A stretch of 63,506 nt of DNA, taken from Prevotella sp. (lineage in GTDB: Bacteria; Bacteroidota; Bacteroidia; Bacteroidales; Bacteroidaceae). The notes beneath the pieces were generated by a model. It worked only from the letters and a program-made list of their open reading frames with translations, was not told where the DNA came from and did not search any database. The stretch covers positions 1-63,506 of the forward strand of contig SUYI01000021.1 of the NCBI GenBank assembly GCA_015060485.1, in the 5' to 3' direction. Position numbers and translations under genes: made by a program. The first letter of the stretch is position 1. Every line of letters starts with the position of its first letter. This document shows positions 25,920 to 35,349 of this stretch, piece after piece.

Positions 25920-27422
25920 ATGAATAGAAAATTTACACTCTTATTCGTGAATCTGCTTTTCTGTTGTTCGGTGGCTTTTGCCCAGGAACCACAGAAAAGC
26001 GATCTGCAAAAGAAGGCAGAAAGCATTAATGTACAGGAGAATATAGCCTTGGCTCGCTCCACCTATATCCACGCCTTCAACGACTATGCCAACAAGGGAC
26101 AGGTTCTGCAGGGTGTTCAATGTGCCGCCAAGGCCGCAGCACTCTACTACAAGGAGAACTTCTATCAGGAGGCCTTCGATTTGTTGCGTCGTGCCGACCA
26201 GGTTGTTGCCGCCAGCAGTCTGACGTCTCCCCAGCAGTCTGCTTGTCACTATCTGACCACCAAGGAACGTCTGCAGATGTACATCAAGATGCGTCGCGTG
26301 GAGAGTGCCAAGGAACAGCTGCGGATTCTGGAGAGTCATGCTGCTATAGCCTCTGACGACGACACCTCTAACGACCTGCTTTATACCAAGGCGGTCTATT
26401 ACTACACCTTCGGTATGAATGCCCAGGGCAACGCTGTGTTCAAGGAGATGGCCGACAAGCTTACCGCCAGCAAGGAATACGACAAGGTCGACGAGGTTTA
26501 CCAGACGCTCATCGCCAATGCGCGTAAGTCGGGTAGTGCCGGCATGGTGGCCCAGTCGTACAACAACTATATGGCGTGGAAGGATTCTACCAATGCCCTG
26601 AAGCATGCCGACGAGATTAAGGCCCTGAAGCAGCAGATAGCCGACAACGAAGCCTCCATTGCCGACAAGGACAGTTCGCTAACAACCCGCTGGATATTCA
26701 TCGTTGGCCTGCTTATCTTGGCCGGTGCGCTTGCTGCTGTGCTGGTTGTCGGAGCCGTCATCCTGATGCGCTATATCCTGCTTACCCGCCGTCAGAAGAA
26801 GAACATTCAGTTGGCCAACGAGAGCAATGCCCTGAAGGCTAAGTTCATCAGCAATATCTCCGCCCAACTCGAGCCCACCATCCGCAAACTCGACAGCCGC
26901 CAGCCAGAAGTGCAGGCCCTGCTCGACTTCTCGGAGCATATCCAGACGCTTTCCGAACTCGAGAATGCTACGGAGCCTGTGGAATTTGAGGATGTACAGG
27001 TACAGCAGTTCTGTGAGGGTCTTATGGACCAGATTCGCGACACCGTCAAGAGTGACGTCACGCTTACCGTCAACGCCCCGAAGATGAGTGTTCCGATGAA
27101 TCGTGAGTACGTCTCTCACATTCTGTCCCACCTGCTGGCCAATGCCGCAGAATACACCCCTGCCGAGGGAAAGATTACCCTTGAATACAAGAAGCGCGGA
27201 CAGCACAGCCACCAATTCCTGGTTTCCGATACTGGCGTTGGCATCCCCGAGGAACAGCGTGATGATTTGTTTAAGCCCTTCCTCAAGATTCGCGACCTGA
27301 CCACTGGTGACGGACTGGGACTGCCTATCTGCAAGCAGATGGCTCTCCGCATGAATGGCGACCTCGACATCGATCCAGCCTTCACCAAGGGCACGCGTTT
27401 CGTTCTCGAACTTCACGCTTAA
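25920..27422 (+). CDS. kinase-like sensor lacking the phospho-accepting histidine
   Basis: 500 residues. Signal peptide (to AFAQ), a periplasmic TPR-like helical region (about 30-240), one membrane helix (about 260-285), then a histidine-kinase-like core. The dimerisation helix reads KFISNISAQLEPTIRKL, where Ala315 and Gln316 replace the usual His-Glu. The ATP-binding part is well preserved: N-box ILSHLLANAAEYTP, G1 DTGVGIP, F-box FKPF and G2 GDGLGLP. By sequence it should bind ATP but cannot autophosphorylate at the normal site. No response regulator is adjacent and the gene is alone between promoter and terminator. From memory it resembles a conserved orphan Bacteroidales family; its signal and output are unknown. 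Confidence 0.85.
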   Translation: MNRKFTLLFVNLLFCCSVAFAQEPQKSDLQKKAESINVQENIALARSTYIHAFNDYANKGQVLQGVQCAAKAAALYYKENFYQEAFDLLRRADQVVAASSLTSPQQSACHYLTTKERLQMYIKMRRVESAKEQLRILESHAAIASDDDTSNDLLYTKAVYYYTFGMNAQGNAVFKEMADKLTASKEYDKVDEVYQTLIANARKSGSAGMVAQSYNNYMAWKDSTNALKHADEIKALKQQIADNEASIADKDSSLTTRWIFIVGLLILAGALAAVLVVGAVILMRYILLTRRQKKNIQLANESNALKAKFISNISAQLEPTIRKLDSRQPEVQALLDFSEHIQTLSELENATEPVEFEDVQVQQFCEGLMDQIRDTVKSDVTLTVNAPKMSVPMNREYVSHILSHLLANAAEYTPAEGKITLEYKKRGQHSHQFLVSDTGVGIPEEQRDDLFKPFLKIRDLTTGDGLGLPICKQMALRMNGDLDIDPAFTKGTRFVLELHA

Positions 27423-27438
27423 CAGGCTGACATATCAT

Positions 27439-27475
27439 AAAAAATCGGGGGTTGTTAGCCCCCGATTTTCTTTTT
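27439..27475. terminator. bidirectional terminator between the kinase-like gene and the efflux operon
   Basis: aaaatcggggg and cccccgatttt form an 11-bp stem around a 7-base loop, followed by cttttt on the plus strand; the minus strand has a T-run as well. Two convergent genes end on either side. Confidence 0.9.
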
Positions 27476-27488
27476 CATGTAATTCTAC

Positions 27489-28907
27489 TTACTTGGTGGC
27501 GCCACCGAGAGCGATGTAAAGGGCTATGACGGCCTCGGCGGCATCGTACATATTCATGGCCTGACTGAGCTGGGCATCAAGCAGTGACTCCTGTGCCTTG
27601 AGCACCTCAAGATAGCTGGCCTTACCATTGTCCATCAGCTCATGGGTTCCGGAATATGCCTCGCCAAGCACCTGTACCTGTCGCTGATAGTAGCCGTGCT
27701 TCTCGCGTGCTGCCATGCAGTCGGCCATCGCCTCATTCACCTGGTTGCCGGCATTGATGACGGTCTGCACATATTTCTTCTGCAGGTCCTCCTCAGTGAG
27801 CTGGGCAATCTTCTTGTTGGCAATGAGCTTGCCACGGGCGAAGATGGGCTGCGTCAACGAACCGACGGCCGTGAGCAACAGCTTGCCCGGATCGATGACA
27901 ATGCCGGCATTATTGGTCCAGCCGGCAGAGCCGCTCAGGTTAATGGTGGGGTAGAAGGCTGAACGGGCCGCCTGGGTGTTATAGAACGCCTCCTCCATGG
28001 CGTGGTTGGCCATGCGGATGTCAGGACGGTTCTCGAGCATCTGAGCCGGAATGCCAACAGTGAGATACTTGGCATCGAACATACGCTGTTCGGCATTGCC
28101 CTGTGCCTCAGCATGATGAAGCGGTGATACGCCCCACTTCTGGCGGTTGATGTGCTGTGGGGTGACAGCCAGCAACTGGCAGATGGCATTCTCAACGGAG
28201 CGGATGTTGCGACGGGTGTCTACGATCTGTGTCTTCACACTCAGATAGGAAGCCTCCATCTGGTTGACGGCGGTGCTATAGGCCTTACCGTTCTCCCAAA
28301 GTGCCTGCTCTGTCTCCAGCGACTTGTTCCAGAGACTGTCGGTCTGTATAAGGATTTCCAATTGGCGGTCGAGCACCTGCAGCAGGAAGTACTGCTGGGC
28401 TGTGGTCGAGATAAGGTTGGCGCGTACGGCCTCCTGCTGCATCTCAGCCTGCAGGCGCACGGCTTTGGCAGCACGTTTCTGGTTGGTGATGGAACCGAAC
28501 ACGTCGATATCCCACGACAGCTGCAGCGGCAGATTGTAGGTCTTTGACCAGGGCTCGTTGTCGAACTTTGACAGCGTTCCCTGCGGTGCCAGCGAGAGTG
28601 CCGGCAGATAAGCCAGCTTGGCGGACTTCAGGGAAGCCTCGCTCTTCTCTACGGCAATGCGCGCTGAGTTCAGGTCGGTGTTATTGGCCAGTACCTGCTC
28701 AATGAGTTGCTGGAGCACCGGGTCGGTGAAGAACTCGCGCCACGACATCTGGGCGATAGTCTGTTCACCCGTGGCCTGCTGGATGTCTTGGCTGGCACCA
28801 AAGACATTGGCAGGGTCCTCAACAGTCTTCTCGTACTTATTATATATGCCGCAGCCCGTGAGTGTCATACCCACGGCTGCGACGGCGATGATATTCTTGA
28901 TTTTCAT
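27489..28907 (-). CDS. TolC-family outer-membrane efflux lipoprotein
   Basis: About 472 residues. Lipobox LTGC at the end of a short signal (MKIKNIIAVAAVGMTLTGC); the ATG at 28913 would add two residues. Two repeats of long helices and strands with ENRPDIRMANHAMEEAFYNT are typical of the NodT/OprM type. It forms the outer-membrane duct for the RND pump encoded upstream. The start lies next to a repeat junction (28916-28962). Confidence 0.92.
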   Translation of the reverse strand: MKIKNIIAVAAVGMTLTGCGIYNKYEKTVEDPANVFGASQDIQQATGEQTIAQMSWREFFTDPVLQQLIEQVLANNTDLNSARIAVEKSEASLKSAKLAYLPALSLAPQGTLSKFDNEPWSKTYNLPLQLSWDIDVFGSITNQKRAAKAVRLQAEMQQEAVRANLISTTAQQYFLLQVLDRQLEILIQTDSLWNKSLETEQALWENGKAYSTAVNQMEASYLSVKTQIVDTRRNIRSVENAICQLLAVTPQHINRQKWGVSPLHHAEAQGNAEQRMFDAKYLTVGIPAQMLENRPDIRMANHAMEEAFYNTQAARSAFYPTINLSGSAGWTNNAGIVIDPGKLLLTAVGSLTQPIFARGKLIANKKIAQLTEEDLQKKYVQTVINAGNQVNEAMADCMAAREKHGYYQRQVQVLGEAYSGTHELMDNGKASYLEVLKAQESLLDAQLSQAMNMYDAAEAVIALYIALGGATK

Positions 28908-28915
28908 AATCATTT

Positions 28916-28962
28916 TCGTAATTACGTTATTACGTTATTCCGTTATAACGACATCGTTATTT
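28916..28962. repeat. word repeat at the RND pump/TolC junction (ATAACG type)
   Basis: cgtaattacgttattacgtt followed by attccgttataacgacatcg: six copies of a 7-8 base word (g)tta(t/c)(a)acg on the plus strand. It spans the stop of the pump gene, encoding part of its C-terminal NNDVVITE. Confidence 0.75.
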
Positions 28963-31900
28963 TCACTCTCAACTTTCACTTCTTTGCCCTGAAACTTCTC
29001 GTGCAGTTTCTGGAACACGATGAAGAAGGCGGGTACGACGAAGAGCAGGGCTACGGTGCCCACGCTCATACCGCCGATGACACCAAGCGCGAGGGCACGG
29101 TTACCGTTGGCACCGGCACCACCCTCGATGACAAGGGGTACCATACCGATAATCATCGTGGCCACGGTCATCAGAATGGGGCGCAGACGCTCCTTACAAG
29201 CCTCGAAGGCTGCCTCGCTGATGGTCATGCCCTGGGCACGGCGCTCGGTAGCAAACTCGGTAATCAGGATGGCCGTCTTCGCCAACAGACCGATCAGCAT
29301 GATGACACCCGTCTGCAAGTAGATGTTGTTGTCCATACCAGGCAGGCCCATCATATTGCCGAAGAAGGCAAAGACGAAGGCACCCATCAGTCCGAAGGGC
29401 ACGCTGAACAGCACGGCCAGCGGTGTGAACCACGAGTTGTAGAGCGATGCCAGAATGAGGTAAATCAGGATGGCACAGATGACGTAAATAAGGGTGGTGG
29501 CATTAGAGCCAGCTGCCTCTTCCAACTCGCGCGACATACCGCTGTACTCATAGGTTGCCGTAGCGGGCATTTCCTCCTTGAACACCTCGGCGATGGCTTT
29601 GTGGGCATCGCCCTCGGTGTAGCCGCTACCGGTAGAGATATAGCAGGAGATGCTCTGGAACAGGTTGAAGTGCTCGATATTTGGCGGACCGACAATCTCC
29701 TTCAGTGAGACGAACTCGGAGATGGGGGCCATCTTGCCGTCCCTGACCTGCACGAAGATGTTGTTCAGCGACGACGGGTCGAGACGGTATTCGGGCGAGG
29801 CGGCAGCCATGATGCGATAGACCTTACCAAACTGGTTGAAGTTACCGATATAGGCACCACCGCAGAAGGTTCCCAGCGTATTAAGCACATCGGCAGGTAA
29901 CACACCGGCACGGTCGCACTGGGCAGGATCGACATCGACCTGATATTTCGGGAAGCGCTCAGAGTACGTCGACATGGCGGAAGCAATCTCCGGACGCTCC
30001 GACAGCTTGGTCAGGAAGTGCTCGGTCTGCTTGGCAAACTCAGACAGGTTGCCATCGGTGGGGTCTTCCACCACCAGGCTCACACTGTTACTCGTTCCAT
30101 AGCCGGGAATCTGAGGCAGCTCGAAGGGCATCACCTGTACATCCTTAATATCTTGGCAGTCGAAATAGAAACGGTACATGACGAGGGTCAGCAGGTGGTT
30201 CATACCCGGACGCTCTTCCCAGTTCTTCAGACGGACGATAAGGGTGGCAAAGTTGGAGCCGGCACCTGAGAACATGCCATAGCCGCAGCATATGGCGAAG
30301 CTCTCCAACTCAGGAATCTTCTTCACCTTCGCCTCCACTTGTTTCACCATCTCACGGGTCTGCTTCAGCGTGGCTCCTTCCGGTGCACGCAACTCTGCCA
30401 GGAACACGCCCTGGTCTTCCTGTGGCACGAGACCTGAAGGCAGACTCCTCATGAAGAACACTAGCAGCACAGCTGCCAAAGCCAGGAAGCTCCATGCCAG
30501 GATGGGGCGCTTGATGAACTTCTGGACGGCCTTCGAGTATTTGTTGTAGATGGCATTATAGCTCACGGTGTAGGCCTTCTTCGTATAGTAGGTCAGTCCC
30601 TTGCCTTCCTGCTTGCCTTCCTTCATGCGCATCATGATGGCACATAGGGCAGGACAGAGTGTAAGTGCCGACACGCACGACAGGCCGACAGAAGAGGCAA
30701 TTGTCACACCAAACTGGGTGAAGAACGTGCCTGAGGTGCCAGGCATAAAGGTCACGGGGATGAACACAGCCATAAATACCAAGGTACACGACACCACGGC
30801 TACCGACACCTCGCTCATGGCCTGACGGGTAGCCTCGCGGGCATCGCTGATACCACCCTCCATTTTCGCCATGACAGCCTCGACTACCACAATGGCGTCA
30901 TCGACCACCGTACCGATGGCGAGTACCAGTGCGAACAGCGTCAGGATGTTCAGCGAGAATCCTGCCAGCGAGACTATGGCAAACGTACCCAATAGCGACA
31001 CGATAATCGATATAGAGGGGATAATCGTTGCTTTGAAGTTCTGTAGGAAGAAGAACACCACCAGGATAACGAGGATGATGGCGATGACCAGTGTCTCGAC
31101 CACGTTGTGGATGGCCGCGAAGAGGAAGTCGTCGCTGGTCATCAAGGTCACTACCTCCAGTCCGGCAGGCATCGTCCTCTTCGACTCTTCAAACGCCTTC
31201 TTGATGCGGGCGTTCACCTGAGTAGCATTGGCACCCGGTGCTGCGAATACCATGAACATAGCACCCGGACGGTCCTGTATGTTCGATGTAAAGTTGTAGC
31301 TCATGGCACCAATTTTCACTTCGGCCACGTCGCTCAGGTGCAGCATGCCGCCACCACTGGTGCGCAGCACGATGTCGTTGAACTCCTCAACCGTCTTCAG
31401 CGTACCCTTGTACTGCATGGAGTACTGATAGGAATTTTCCGACTGCTCACCCAGCGAACCCACAGCCGACACGAAACTCTGTCCGCCGATGGCCGCGAAG
31501 ATCTCATTGGGTGTCAGACCGTACTGTGCCATCACGTCGGGCTTCAGCCAGATGCGCAGCGCGTAGGTGTTACCCAGACTCTGTACGTTACCCACGCCGG
31601 TGATACGCATCAGTCGCGGCTTCACGTTGATGTCTACGTAGTTCGACACGAAGTCTTCGTCGTACTTGCCGTCGGCACTCTTCACGGCGAAAATCTGCAG
31701 GATGTTGTTCTGACGTTTCTCCACCTTCACACCGACCTTGATCACATCGGCCGGCAACAGGGCCTGTGCCTGGGTCACACGGTTCTGCACGTTCACCGTC
31801 GCCATGTCGGGATCGGTGCCCTGCTTAAAGTAGACTGTAATATCAGCACTACCGTCAGAGGCTGCCTTAGAGGTCATATAGGTCATGTCGGGCACACCGT

Positions 31901-32111
31901 TGATAGCCTCTTCCAGAGGCTGGATGACCGACTTCATCACCGTGTTCTCGTCAGCTCCGGAATAACTGGCGGAAACCGACACCGTGGGCGGTGCGATATC
32001 CGGATATTGCTCGACTGCCAGCGTGCTCATCGAGATATAGCCCACCAGCGCTATCACAATCGAGATGGCACAAGCCATCACGTATTTATTGATAAATATA
32101 TTATTCTTCAT
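28935..32111 (-). CDS. RND efflux pump inner-membrane transporter (HAE1/AcrB-like)
   Basis: 1058 residues with the AcrB layout: helix 1, porter domain, GTVVDDAIVVVEAVMAKME carrying the proton-relay Asp pair near 405, GTSGTFFTQFG, and a second half beginning near 540. Proton-driven drug/solute antiporter. The C-terminal tail EVKVESENNDVVITE is encoded by repeat-like DNA. Follows the adaptor by about 25 bases and precedes the TolC gene: a complete tripartite operon. Confidence 0.95.
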   Translation of the reverse strand: MKNNIFINKYVMACAISIVIALVGYISMSTLAVEQYPDIAPPTVSVSASYSGADENTVMKSVIQPLEEAINGVPDMTYMTSKAASDGSADITVYFKQGTDPDMATVNVQNRVTQAQALLPADVIKVGVKVEKRQNNILQIFAVKSADGKYDEDFVSNYVDINVKPRLMRITGVGNVQSLGNTYALRIWLKPDVMAQYGLTPNEIFAAIGGQSFVSAVGSLGEQSENSYQYSMQYKGTLKTVEEFNDIVLRTSGGGMLHLSDVAEVKIGAMSYNFTSNIQDRPGAMFMVFAAPGANATQVNARIKKAFEESKRTMPAGLEVVTLMTSDDFLFAAIHNVVETLVIAIILVILVVFFFLQNFKATIIPSISIIVSLLGTFAIVSLAGFSLNILTLFALVLAIGTVVDDAIVVVEAVMAKMEGGISDAREATRQAMSEVSVAVVSCTLVFMAVFIPVTFMPGTSGTFFTQFGVTIASSVGLSCVSALTLCPALCAIMMRMKEGKQEGKGLTYYTKKAYTVSYNAIYNKYSKAVQKFIKRPILAWSFLALAAVLLVFFMRSLPSGLVPQEDQGVFLAELRAPEGATLKQTREMVKQVEAKVKKIPELESFAICCGYGMFSGAGSNFATLIVRLKNWEERPGMNHLLTLVMYRFYFDCQDIKDVQVMPFELPQIPGYGTSNSVSLVVEDPTDGNLSEFAKQTEHFLTKLSERPEIASAMSTYSERFPKYQVDVDPAQCDRAGVLPADVLNTLGTFCGGAYIGNFNQFGKVYRIMAAASPEYRLDPSSLNNIFVQVRDGKMAPISEFVSLKEIVGPPNIEHFNLFQSISCYISTGSGYTEGDAHKAIAEVFKEEMPATATYEYSGMSRELEEAAGSNATTLIYVICAILIYLILASLYNSWFTPLAVLFSVPFGLMGAFVFAFFGNMMGLPGMDNNIYLQTGVIMLIGLLAKTAILITEFATERRAQGMTISEAAFEACKERLRPILMTVATMIIGMVPLVIEGGAGANGNRALALGVIGGMSVGTVALLFVVPAFFIVFQKLHEKFQGKEVKVESENNDVVITE

Positions 32112-32126
32112 ACTGCGGAAGCAAAT

Positions 32127-32157
32127 TAATCACTTATCACTTATCACTTTTCACTTC
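32127..32157. repeat. word repeat at the adaptor/pump junction (CACTTAT type)
   Basis: aatcacttatcacttatcac then ttttcactt: four copies of the 7-9 base word (t)cactta(t). It encodes the last residues of the adaptor (VKSDK) and its stop. Confidence 0.75.
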
Positions 32158-33270
32158 CTCTGGAAACAGTACCTTCATTCCCTCGGTTACATTATTGGCA
32201 CCTGTGGTCACAATCTTGTCGCCCACATTCAAGCCGCTGGTTATGATAAAGTCCTTACCGTTGCCCGTATCTTCTATGGTTACTTCGGTAGCGGTAGCCG
32301 TACTGTCGGCCTGTACTTTATATACCTGTGACTTGTCCTGAAGGCGTATCACAGCATTCTGGGGAACGACAATCAGGTCTTTCTCGGCAAATTTCATCAC
32401 CACCGAGCCTTGTATGCCCGAGTACAAATGGCCTTCGGGGTTGGGGAATAAGATCTTAGCGGTCAACGAGCCGGTAGTAGCATTCACAACACCCGTCAGA
32501 CTAGTAAAACGCCCCTTGTGAGGATACTCCGTACCATTCTTCATGACAAACGTTGCAGGAGGCAGTTGGGCAACATATTTCTCTATATCGGCAGCGTTCA
32601 TACCCTCCTTCACCGCCGATTCGATGATGGCTTCCGTTATCGAGATTTCAGCATACATCGTCGTATTGCCGCTCAGCATGGTCAACTGCGTCATCGGTGA
32701 TACCTGGTCGCCAACACGCACGGGAATCTCGCCGATTTTGCCGGACACCGTAGCCGTGATGGTACAGAAACCCAGGTTCACCTTCGCACGGTTCACCGAT
32801 GCACGGGCCTGAGCCACCGACGCTTGCGCCTGCTTGTACGAGTTCTCCGAGTTGGTCAGCATGTAGCTGCTCACAATCTTCTTGTCAAACAGGTTCTTGT
32901 TCGACTCATACTCCAGTTTGGCCGAGTTCTCCTGAGCCAAGGCTGCCTCCAGGTTGGCCTGGGCAGCCTCCAGTTCCAGCTGGGCGTTGCGCTGGTCGAT
33001 GACAAAGAGCACCTGCCCCTTCTTCACCTGCTCTCCCTCTGTCACGCAGATCTTCATCAGCTGACCACTTACCTGTGGCGTTACCGTCACGTCGTTCTGT
33101 CCCTTCATCCTGGCACTGAACTTGTAGGGCAACTCAATGTCCGCTTTCTTGATTGTCATCGTCTCGAACGATGAGTCGACTTGCTGCGGCATGTCGATAT
33201 TACACGCCGTCAGACCGCTGACCGCCGTAGCTATCGCTACAGCCCATGTCATAACGTTTTTCTTCTTCAT
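32137..33270 (-). CDS. RND efflux periplasmic adaptor lipoprotein (AcrA/MexA-like)
   Basis: 377 residues from the ATG at 33270, chosen because it gives a normal lipoprotein signal (MKKKNVMTWAVAIATAVSG then LTAC). The ORF from 33312 would add 14 polar residues. Lipoyl-type halves and a helical hairpin (QLELEAAQANLEAALAQENS onwards) are followed by beta-barrel and membrane-proximal parts. First gene of the efflux operon. Its promoter has boxes at 33339-33370 and no regulator gene is adjacent. Confidence 0.93.
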   Translation of the reverse strand: MKKKNVMTWAVAIATAVSGLTACNIDMPQQVDSSFETMTIKKADIELPYKFSARMKGQNDVTVTPQVSGQLMKICVTEGEQVKKGQVLFVIDQRNAQLELEAAQANLEAALAQENSAKLEYESNKNLFDKKIVSSYMLTNSENSYKQAQASVAQARASVNRAKVNLGFCTITATVSGKIGEIPVRVGDQVSPMTQLTMLSGNTTMYAEISITEAIIESAVKEGMNAADIEKYVAQLPPATFVMKNGTEYPHKGRFTSLTGVVNATTGSLTAKILFPNPEGHLYSGIQGSVVMKFAEKDLIVVPQNAVIRLQDKSQVYKVQADSTATATEVTIEDTGNGKDFIITSGLNVGDKIVTTGANNVTEGMKVLFPEEVKSDK

Positions 33271-33338
33271 GTTGTTTTGGGTTATTATTATTGTTTTGTT
33301 TTTATCGTTCAATAGGCCATTTTGACCCTATTACGCGG

Positions 33339-33370
33339 CAAATTTACTAATAATTTGTTAAATAGCCAAA
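33339..33370 (-). promoter_or_regulatory. promoter of the RND efflux operon
   Basis: Minus-strand TTTG (33370-33367), 20 bases, TAAATTTG (33346-33339). Leader about 60 bases. Confidence 0.75.
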
Positions 33371-33455
33371 AAATGAAGAAAAAATATGGTGGATATGAAT
33401 AATAATAGCATACTTGCCGCCTTTTCGTATTCATGGTGCCGCACCATAGAGGATA

Positions 33456-33490
33456 TACCCTGATACTAAACATCCTTTAGTATAAGGGTA
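33456..33490. promoter_or_regulatory. palindrome upstream of the efflux promoter
   Basis: taccct-g-atactaaa (33456-33470) and tttagtat-a-agggta (33476-33490) form a 14-bp stem with one mismatch and a 5-base loop. Related half-site words (tattagggta) occur to the right near 33503-33512, and a smaller tggtgc/gcacca palindrome lies at about 33434-33446. No T-run, so it is either a weak terminator of the SLC13 gene or an operator. Confidence 0.45.
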
Positions 33491-33520
33491 AAGGGGGTAT
33501 AGTATTAGGGTAAATCTATC

Positions 33521-35317
33521 TTATGGCAGCGGGGTCAGTGGGTAGACGATGTTGACGATGAAGATGTTGGCGGCGAGGATGATGAGGTTCATCAGCAGGC
33601 CGATGCGCATGAAGTCGCTGAAGCGGTAGCCGCCGGGACCATAGACCAGCATGTGGGTGGGCGAGCCGATGGGGGTGGCGAAGCTGCTGCTGACGCTGAT
33701 CATCAGGGCAATGAGGAAGGGGAACGGATCGTAGCCCAGCTTCTCGGCGGCATTGTACATGATGGGGAAGAACATGGCTCCCGCTGCGGTGTTGGAAATG
33801 AACTCGGTGATGAATGTGCCGACTAAACATACGGCGGTCATGACCACAATGGGGTTGGTGCCGCAGACCTCGAGGATGCAGTTAGCCAGCCACTCGGCGA
33901 TGCCTGTTTTTTGGATGGCAAGTCCGAGCACAGCACTGCCGGCGAAGACCATGAGTATCTCCCAGTTGATGGCGCGCATGGCCTGCTCGACGTTGCAGCA
34001 ACGGCAGATGAGCATGGCCGCAGCAGCGAGGAAGGCGCACTGCAGCAGCGGCATGACGCCGAGGGCCGAGAGCGCCACCATGGCAATCATGATGGCCGTG
34101 GATACGAGCGTACCGTAGCCGATGTTGGGCACGTCGTCGGAGTCGAAGAAATGGAGGGCATTCCCCATAGAGGTGGTATTGACATTGAAGTTCTTCGGAC
34201 ATACCAACAGCAGCGTGTCGCCAGCCTGCAGCACTACGTCTCGGGGTGGCTGGTTGATGCGCTCACTGCGTCGGGATACTGCCGCCACTATCACATTATT
34301 ATCCTTCTCGAATGAACTACTGCCGATAGTCGTTCCTATCAACGGGCTACCGATGTTGACGTATGCCGTAAGCAATTGGCTGCTATTGTCGACCTCGCTC
34401 ATGGAAAAAATATGGTGGTCGGAGCTCACCAACTTATGGCTATACGCCATGTCAATCAGTTCGTCTATCTGTCCGGCATAGACCAGATGGTCGCCACCCA
34501 TGATGGGTTCGTCCTCAGTGACGGGCATTGGCATATCGTCGAAGTGATACATTTCTATCAGGCTGCCGCCTTTGACATGGAAGAGCCCAGCCTCGCCCAG
34601 CGTCTGTCCGATGTAAGGGTTGTCCGACGGGACGCGCAATTCCACCGTGTAGTCGCCCGTCGATTCGAAAGCACTCTCAGGAGCCTTACGGTCGGGCAAC
34701 AGTCGGCGCAAGGCAATGACAGACAGCACACCGACGGCCAGACAGAACAGTCCGGGGATGGTTGTTGTCAGGATGTTCATAGCCTCGCCCGTTTTCTCTT
34801 CGTAGAGTCCGCTGATGATGAGGTTCGGCGGTGTACCAATCAGCGTACACACACCACCCATGCCCGAGGCATAGCTCAGGGGAATGAGTAGTTTCGAGGG
34901 CGACACGCCCAGCTTCTTGGCCCACATCTTGACGATGCCGACGAAAAGCGTCACCACCGTCGTGTTGCTCAGGAACGAACTGAGTGCCGCCACGGGCAGC
35001 ATCAGTCGCGTCACCGCCTTGGAATAACTGTCGGGCGAACCGAGCAGGTGCTTCACAATCCATTGCAACACGCCGGTGTGTGTTAGTCCTGCGACAACCA
35101 CGAACAGCACGCCGACGGTAATGACTGAAGTACTGCTGAAGCCTGAGAAGGCTTCCTTCGCATCAAGCACTCCCGTTACGTAAAGCACACCGATGGCTCC
35201 AAGAAACACCAGGTCGGCACGCAGTTTCGTAAACAGCATCACGCTGAACATGGCCAATACGGTAACAATCGTAATCCATGCGTAGATGTTAAAACCTAAA
35301 AATACAATTGTCTCCAT
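33521..35317 (-). CDS. SLC13-family transporter with two RCK_C (TrkA-C) domains
   Basis: 598 residues. Two membrane halves, each carrying the SLC13 hairpin signature: SSFLSNTTVVTLFVGIV and the SYASGMGGVCTLIGTPPNL loop in the first, ITEFISNTAAGAMFFPIM and SVSSSFATPIGSPTHMLVYG in the second. Between them two cytosolic RCK_C domains (about 215-390) follow, as in sulfate/dicarboxylate:sodium symporters of the SAC1 type. Last gene of the 44.3-33.5 kb unit, 32 bases after the receptor gene. Substrate unknown, probably an anion such as sulfate or a dicarboxylate. Confidence 0.9.
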   Translation of the reverse strand: METIVFLGFNIYAWITIVTVLAMFSVMLFTKLRADLVFLGAIGVLYVTGVLDAKEAFSGFSSTSVITVGVLFVVVAGLTHTGVLQWIVKHLLGSPDSYSKAVTRLMLPVAALSSFLSNTTVVTLFVGIVKMWAKKLGVSPSKLLIPLSYASGMGGVCTLIGTPPNLIISGLYEEKTGEAMNILTTTIPGLFCLAVGVLSVIALRRLLPDRKAPESAFESTGDYTVELRVPSDNPYIGQTLGEAGLFHVKGGSLIEMYHFDDMPMPVTEDEPIMGGDHLVYAGQIDELIDMAYSHKLVSSDHHIFSMSEVDNSSQLLTAYVNIGSPLIGTTIGSSSFEKDNNVIVAAVSRRSERINQPPRDVVLQAGDTLLLVCPKNFNVNTTSMGNALHFFDSDDVPNIGYGTLVSTAIMIAMVALSALGVMPLLQCAFLAAAAMLICRCCNVEQAMRAINWEILMVFAGSAVLGLAIQKTGIAEWLANCILEVCGTNPIVVMTAVCLVGTFITEFISNTAAGAMFFPIMYNAAEKLGYDPFPFLIALMISVSSSFATPIGSPTHMLVYGPGGYRFSDFMRIGLLMNLIILAANIFIVNIVYPLTPLP

Positions 35318-35349
35318 TGTAATGATTGTTTTTTCCCATGTGGGCGGTA

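Noticed and set aside
33384..33462. 25-codon plus-strand frame beginning MVDMNNNSIL
   Set aside because: No leader, no conservation evidence, and it overlaps the promoter/palindrome region; probably chance.
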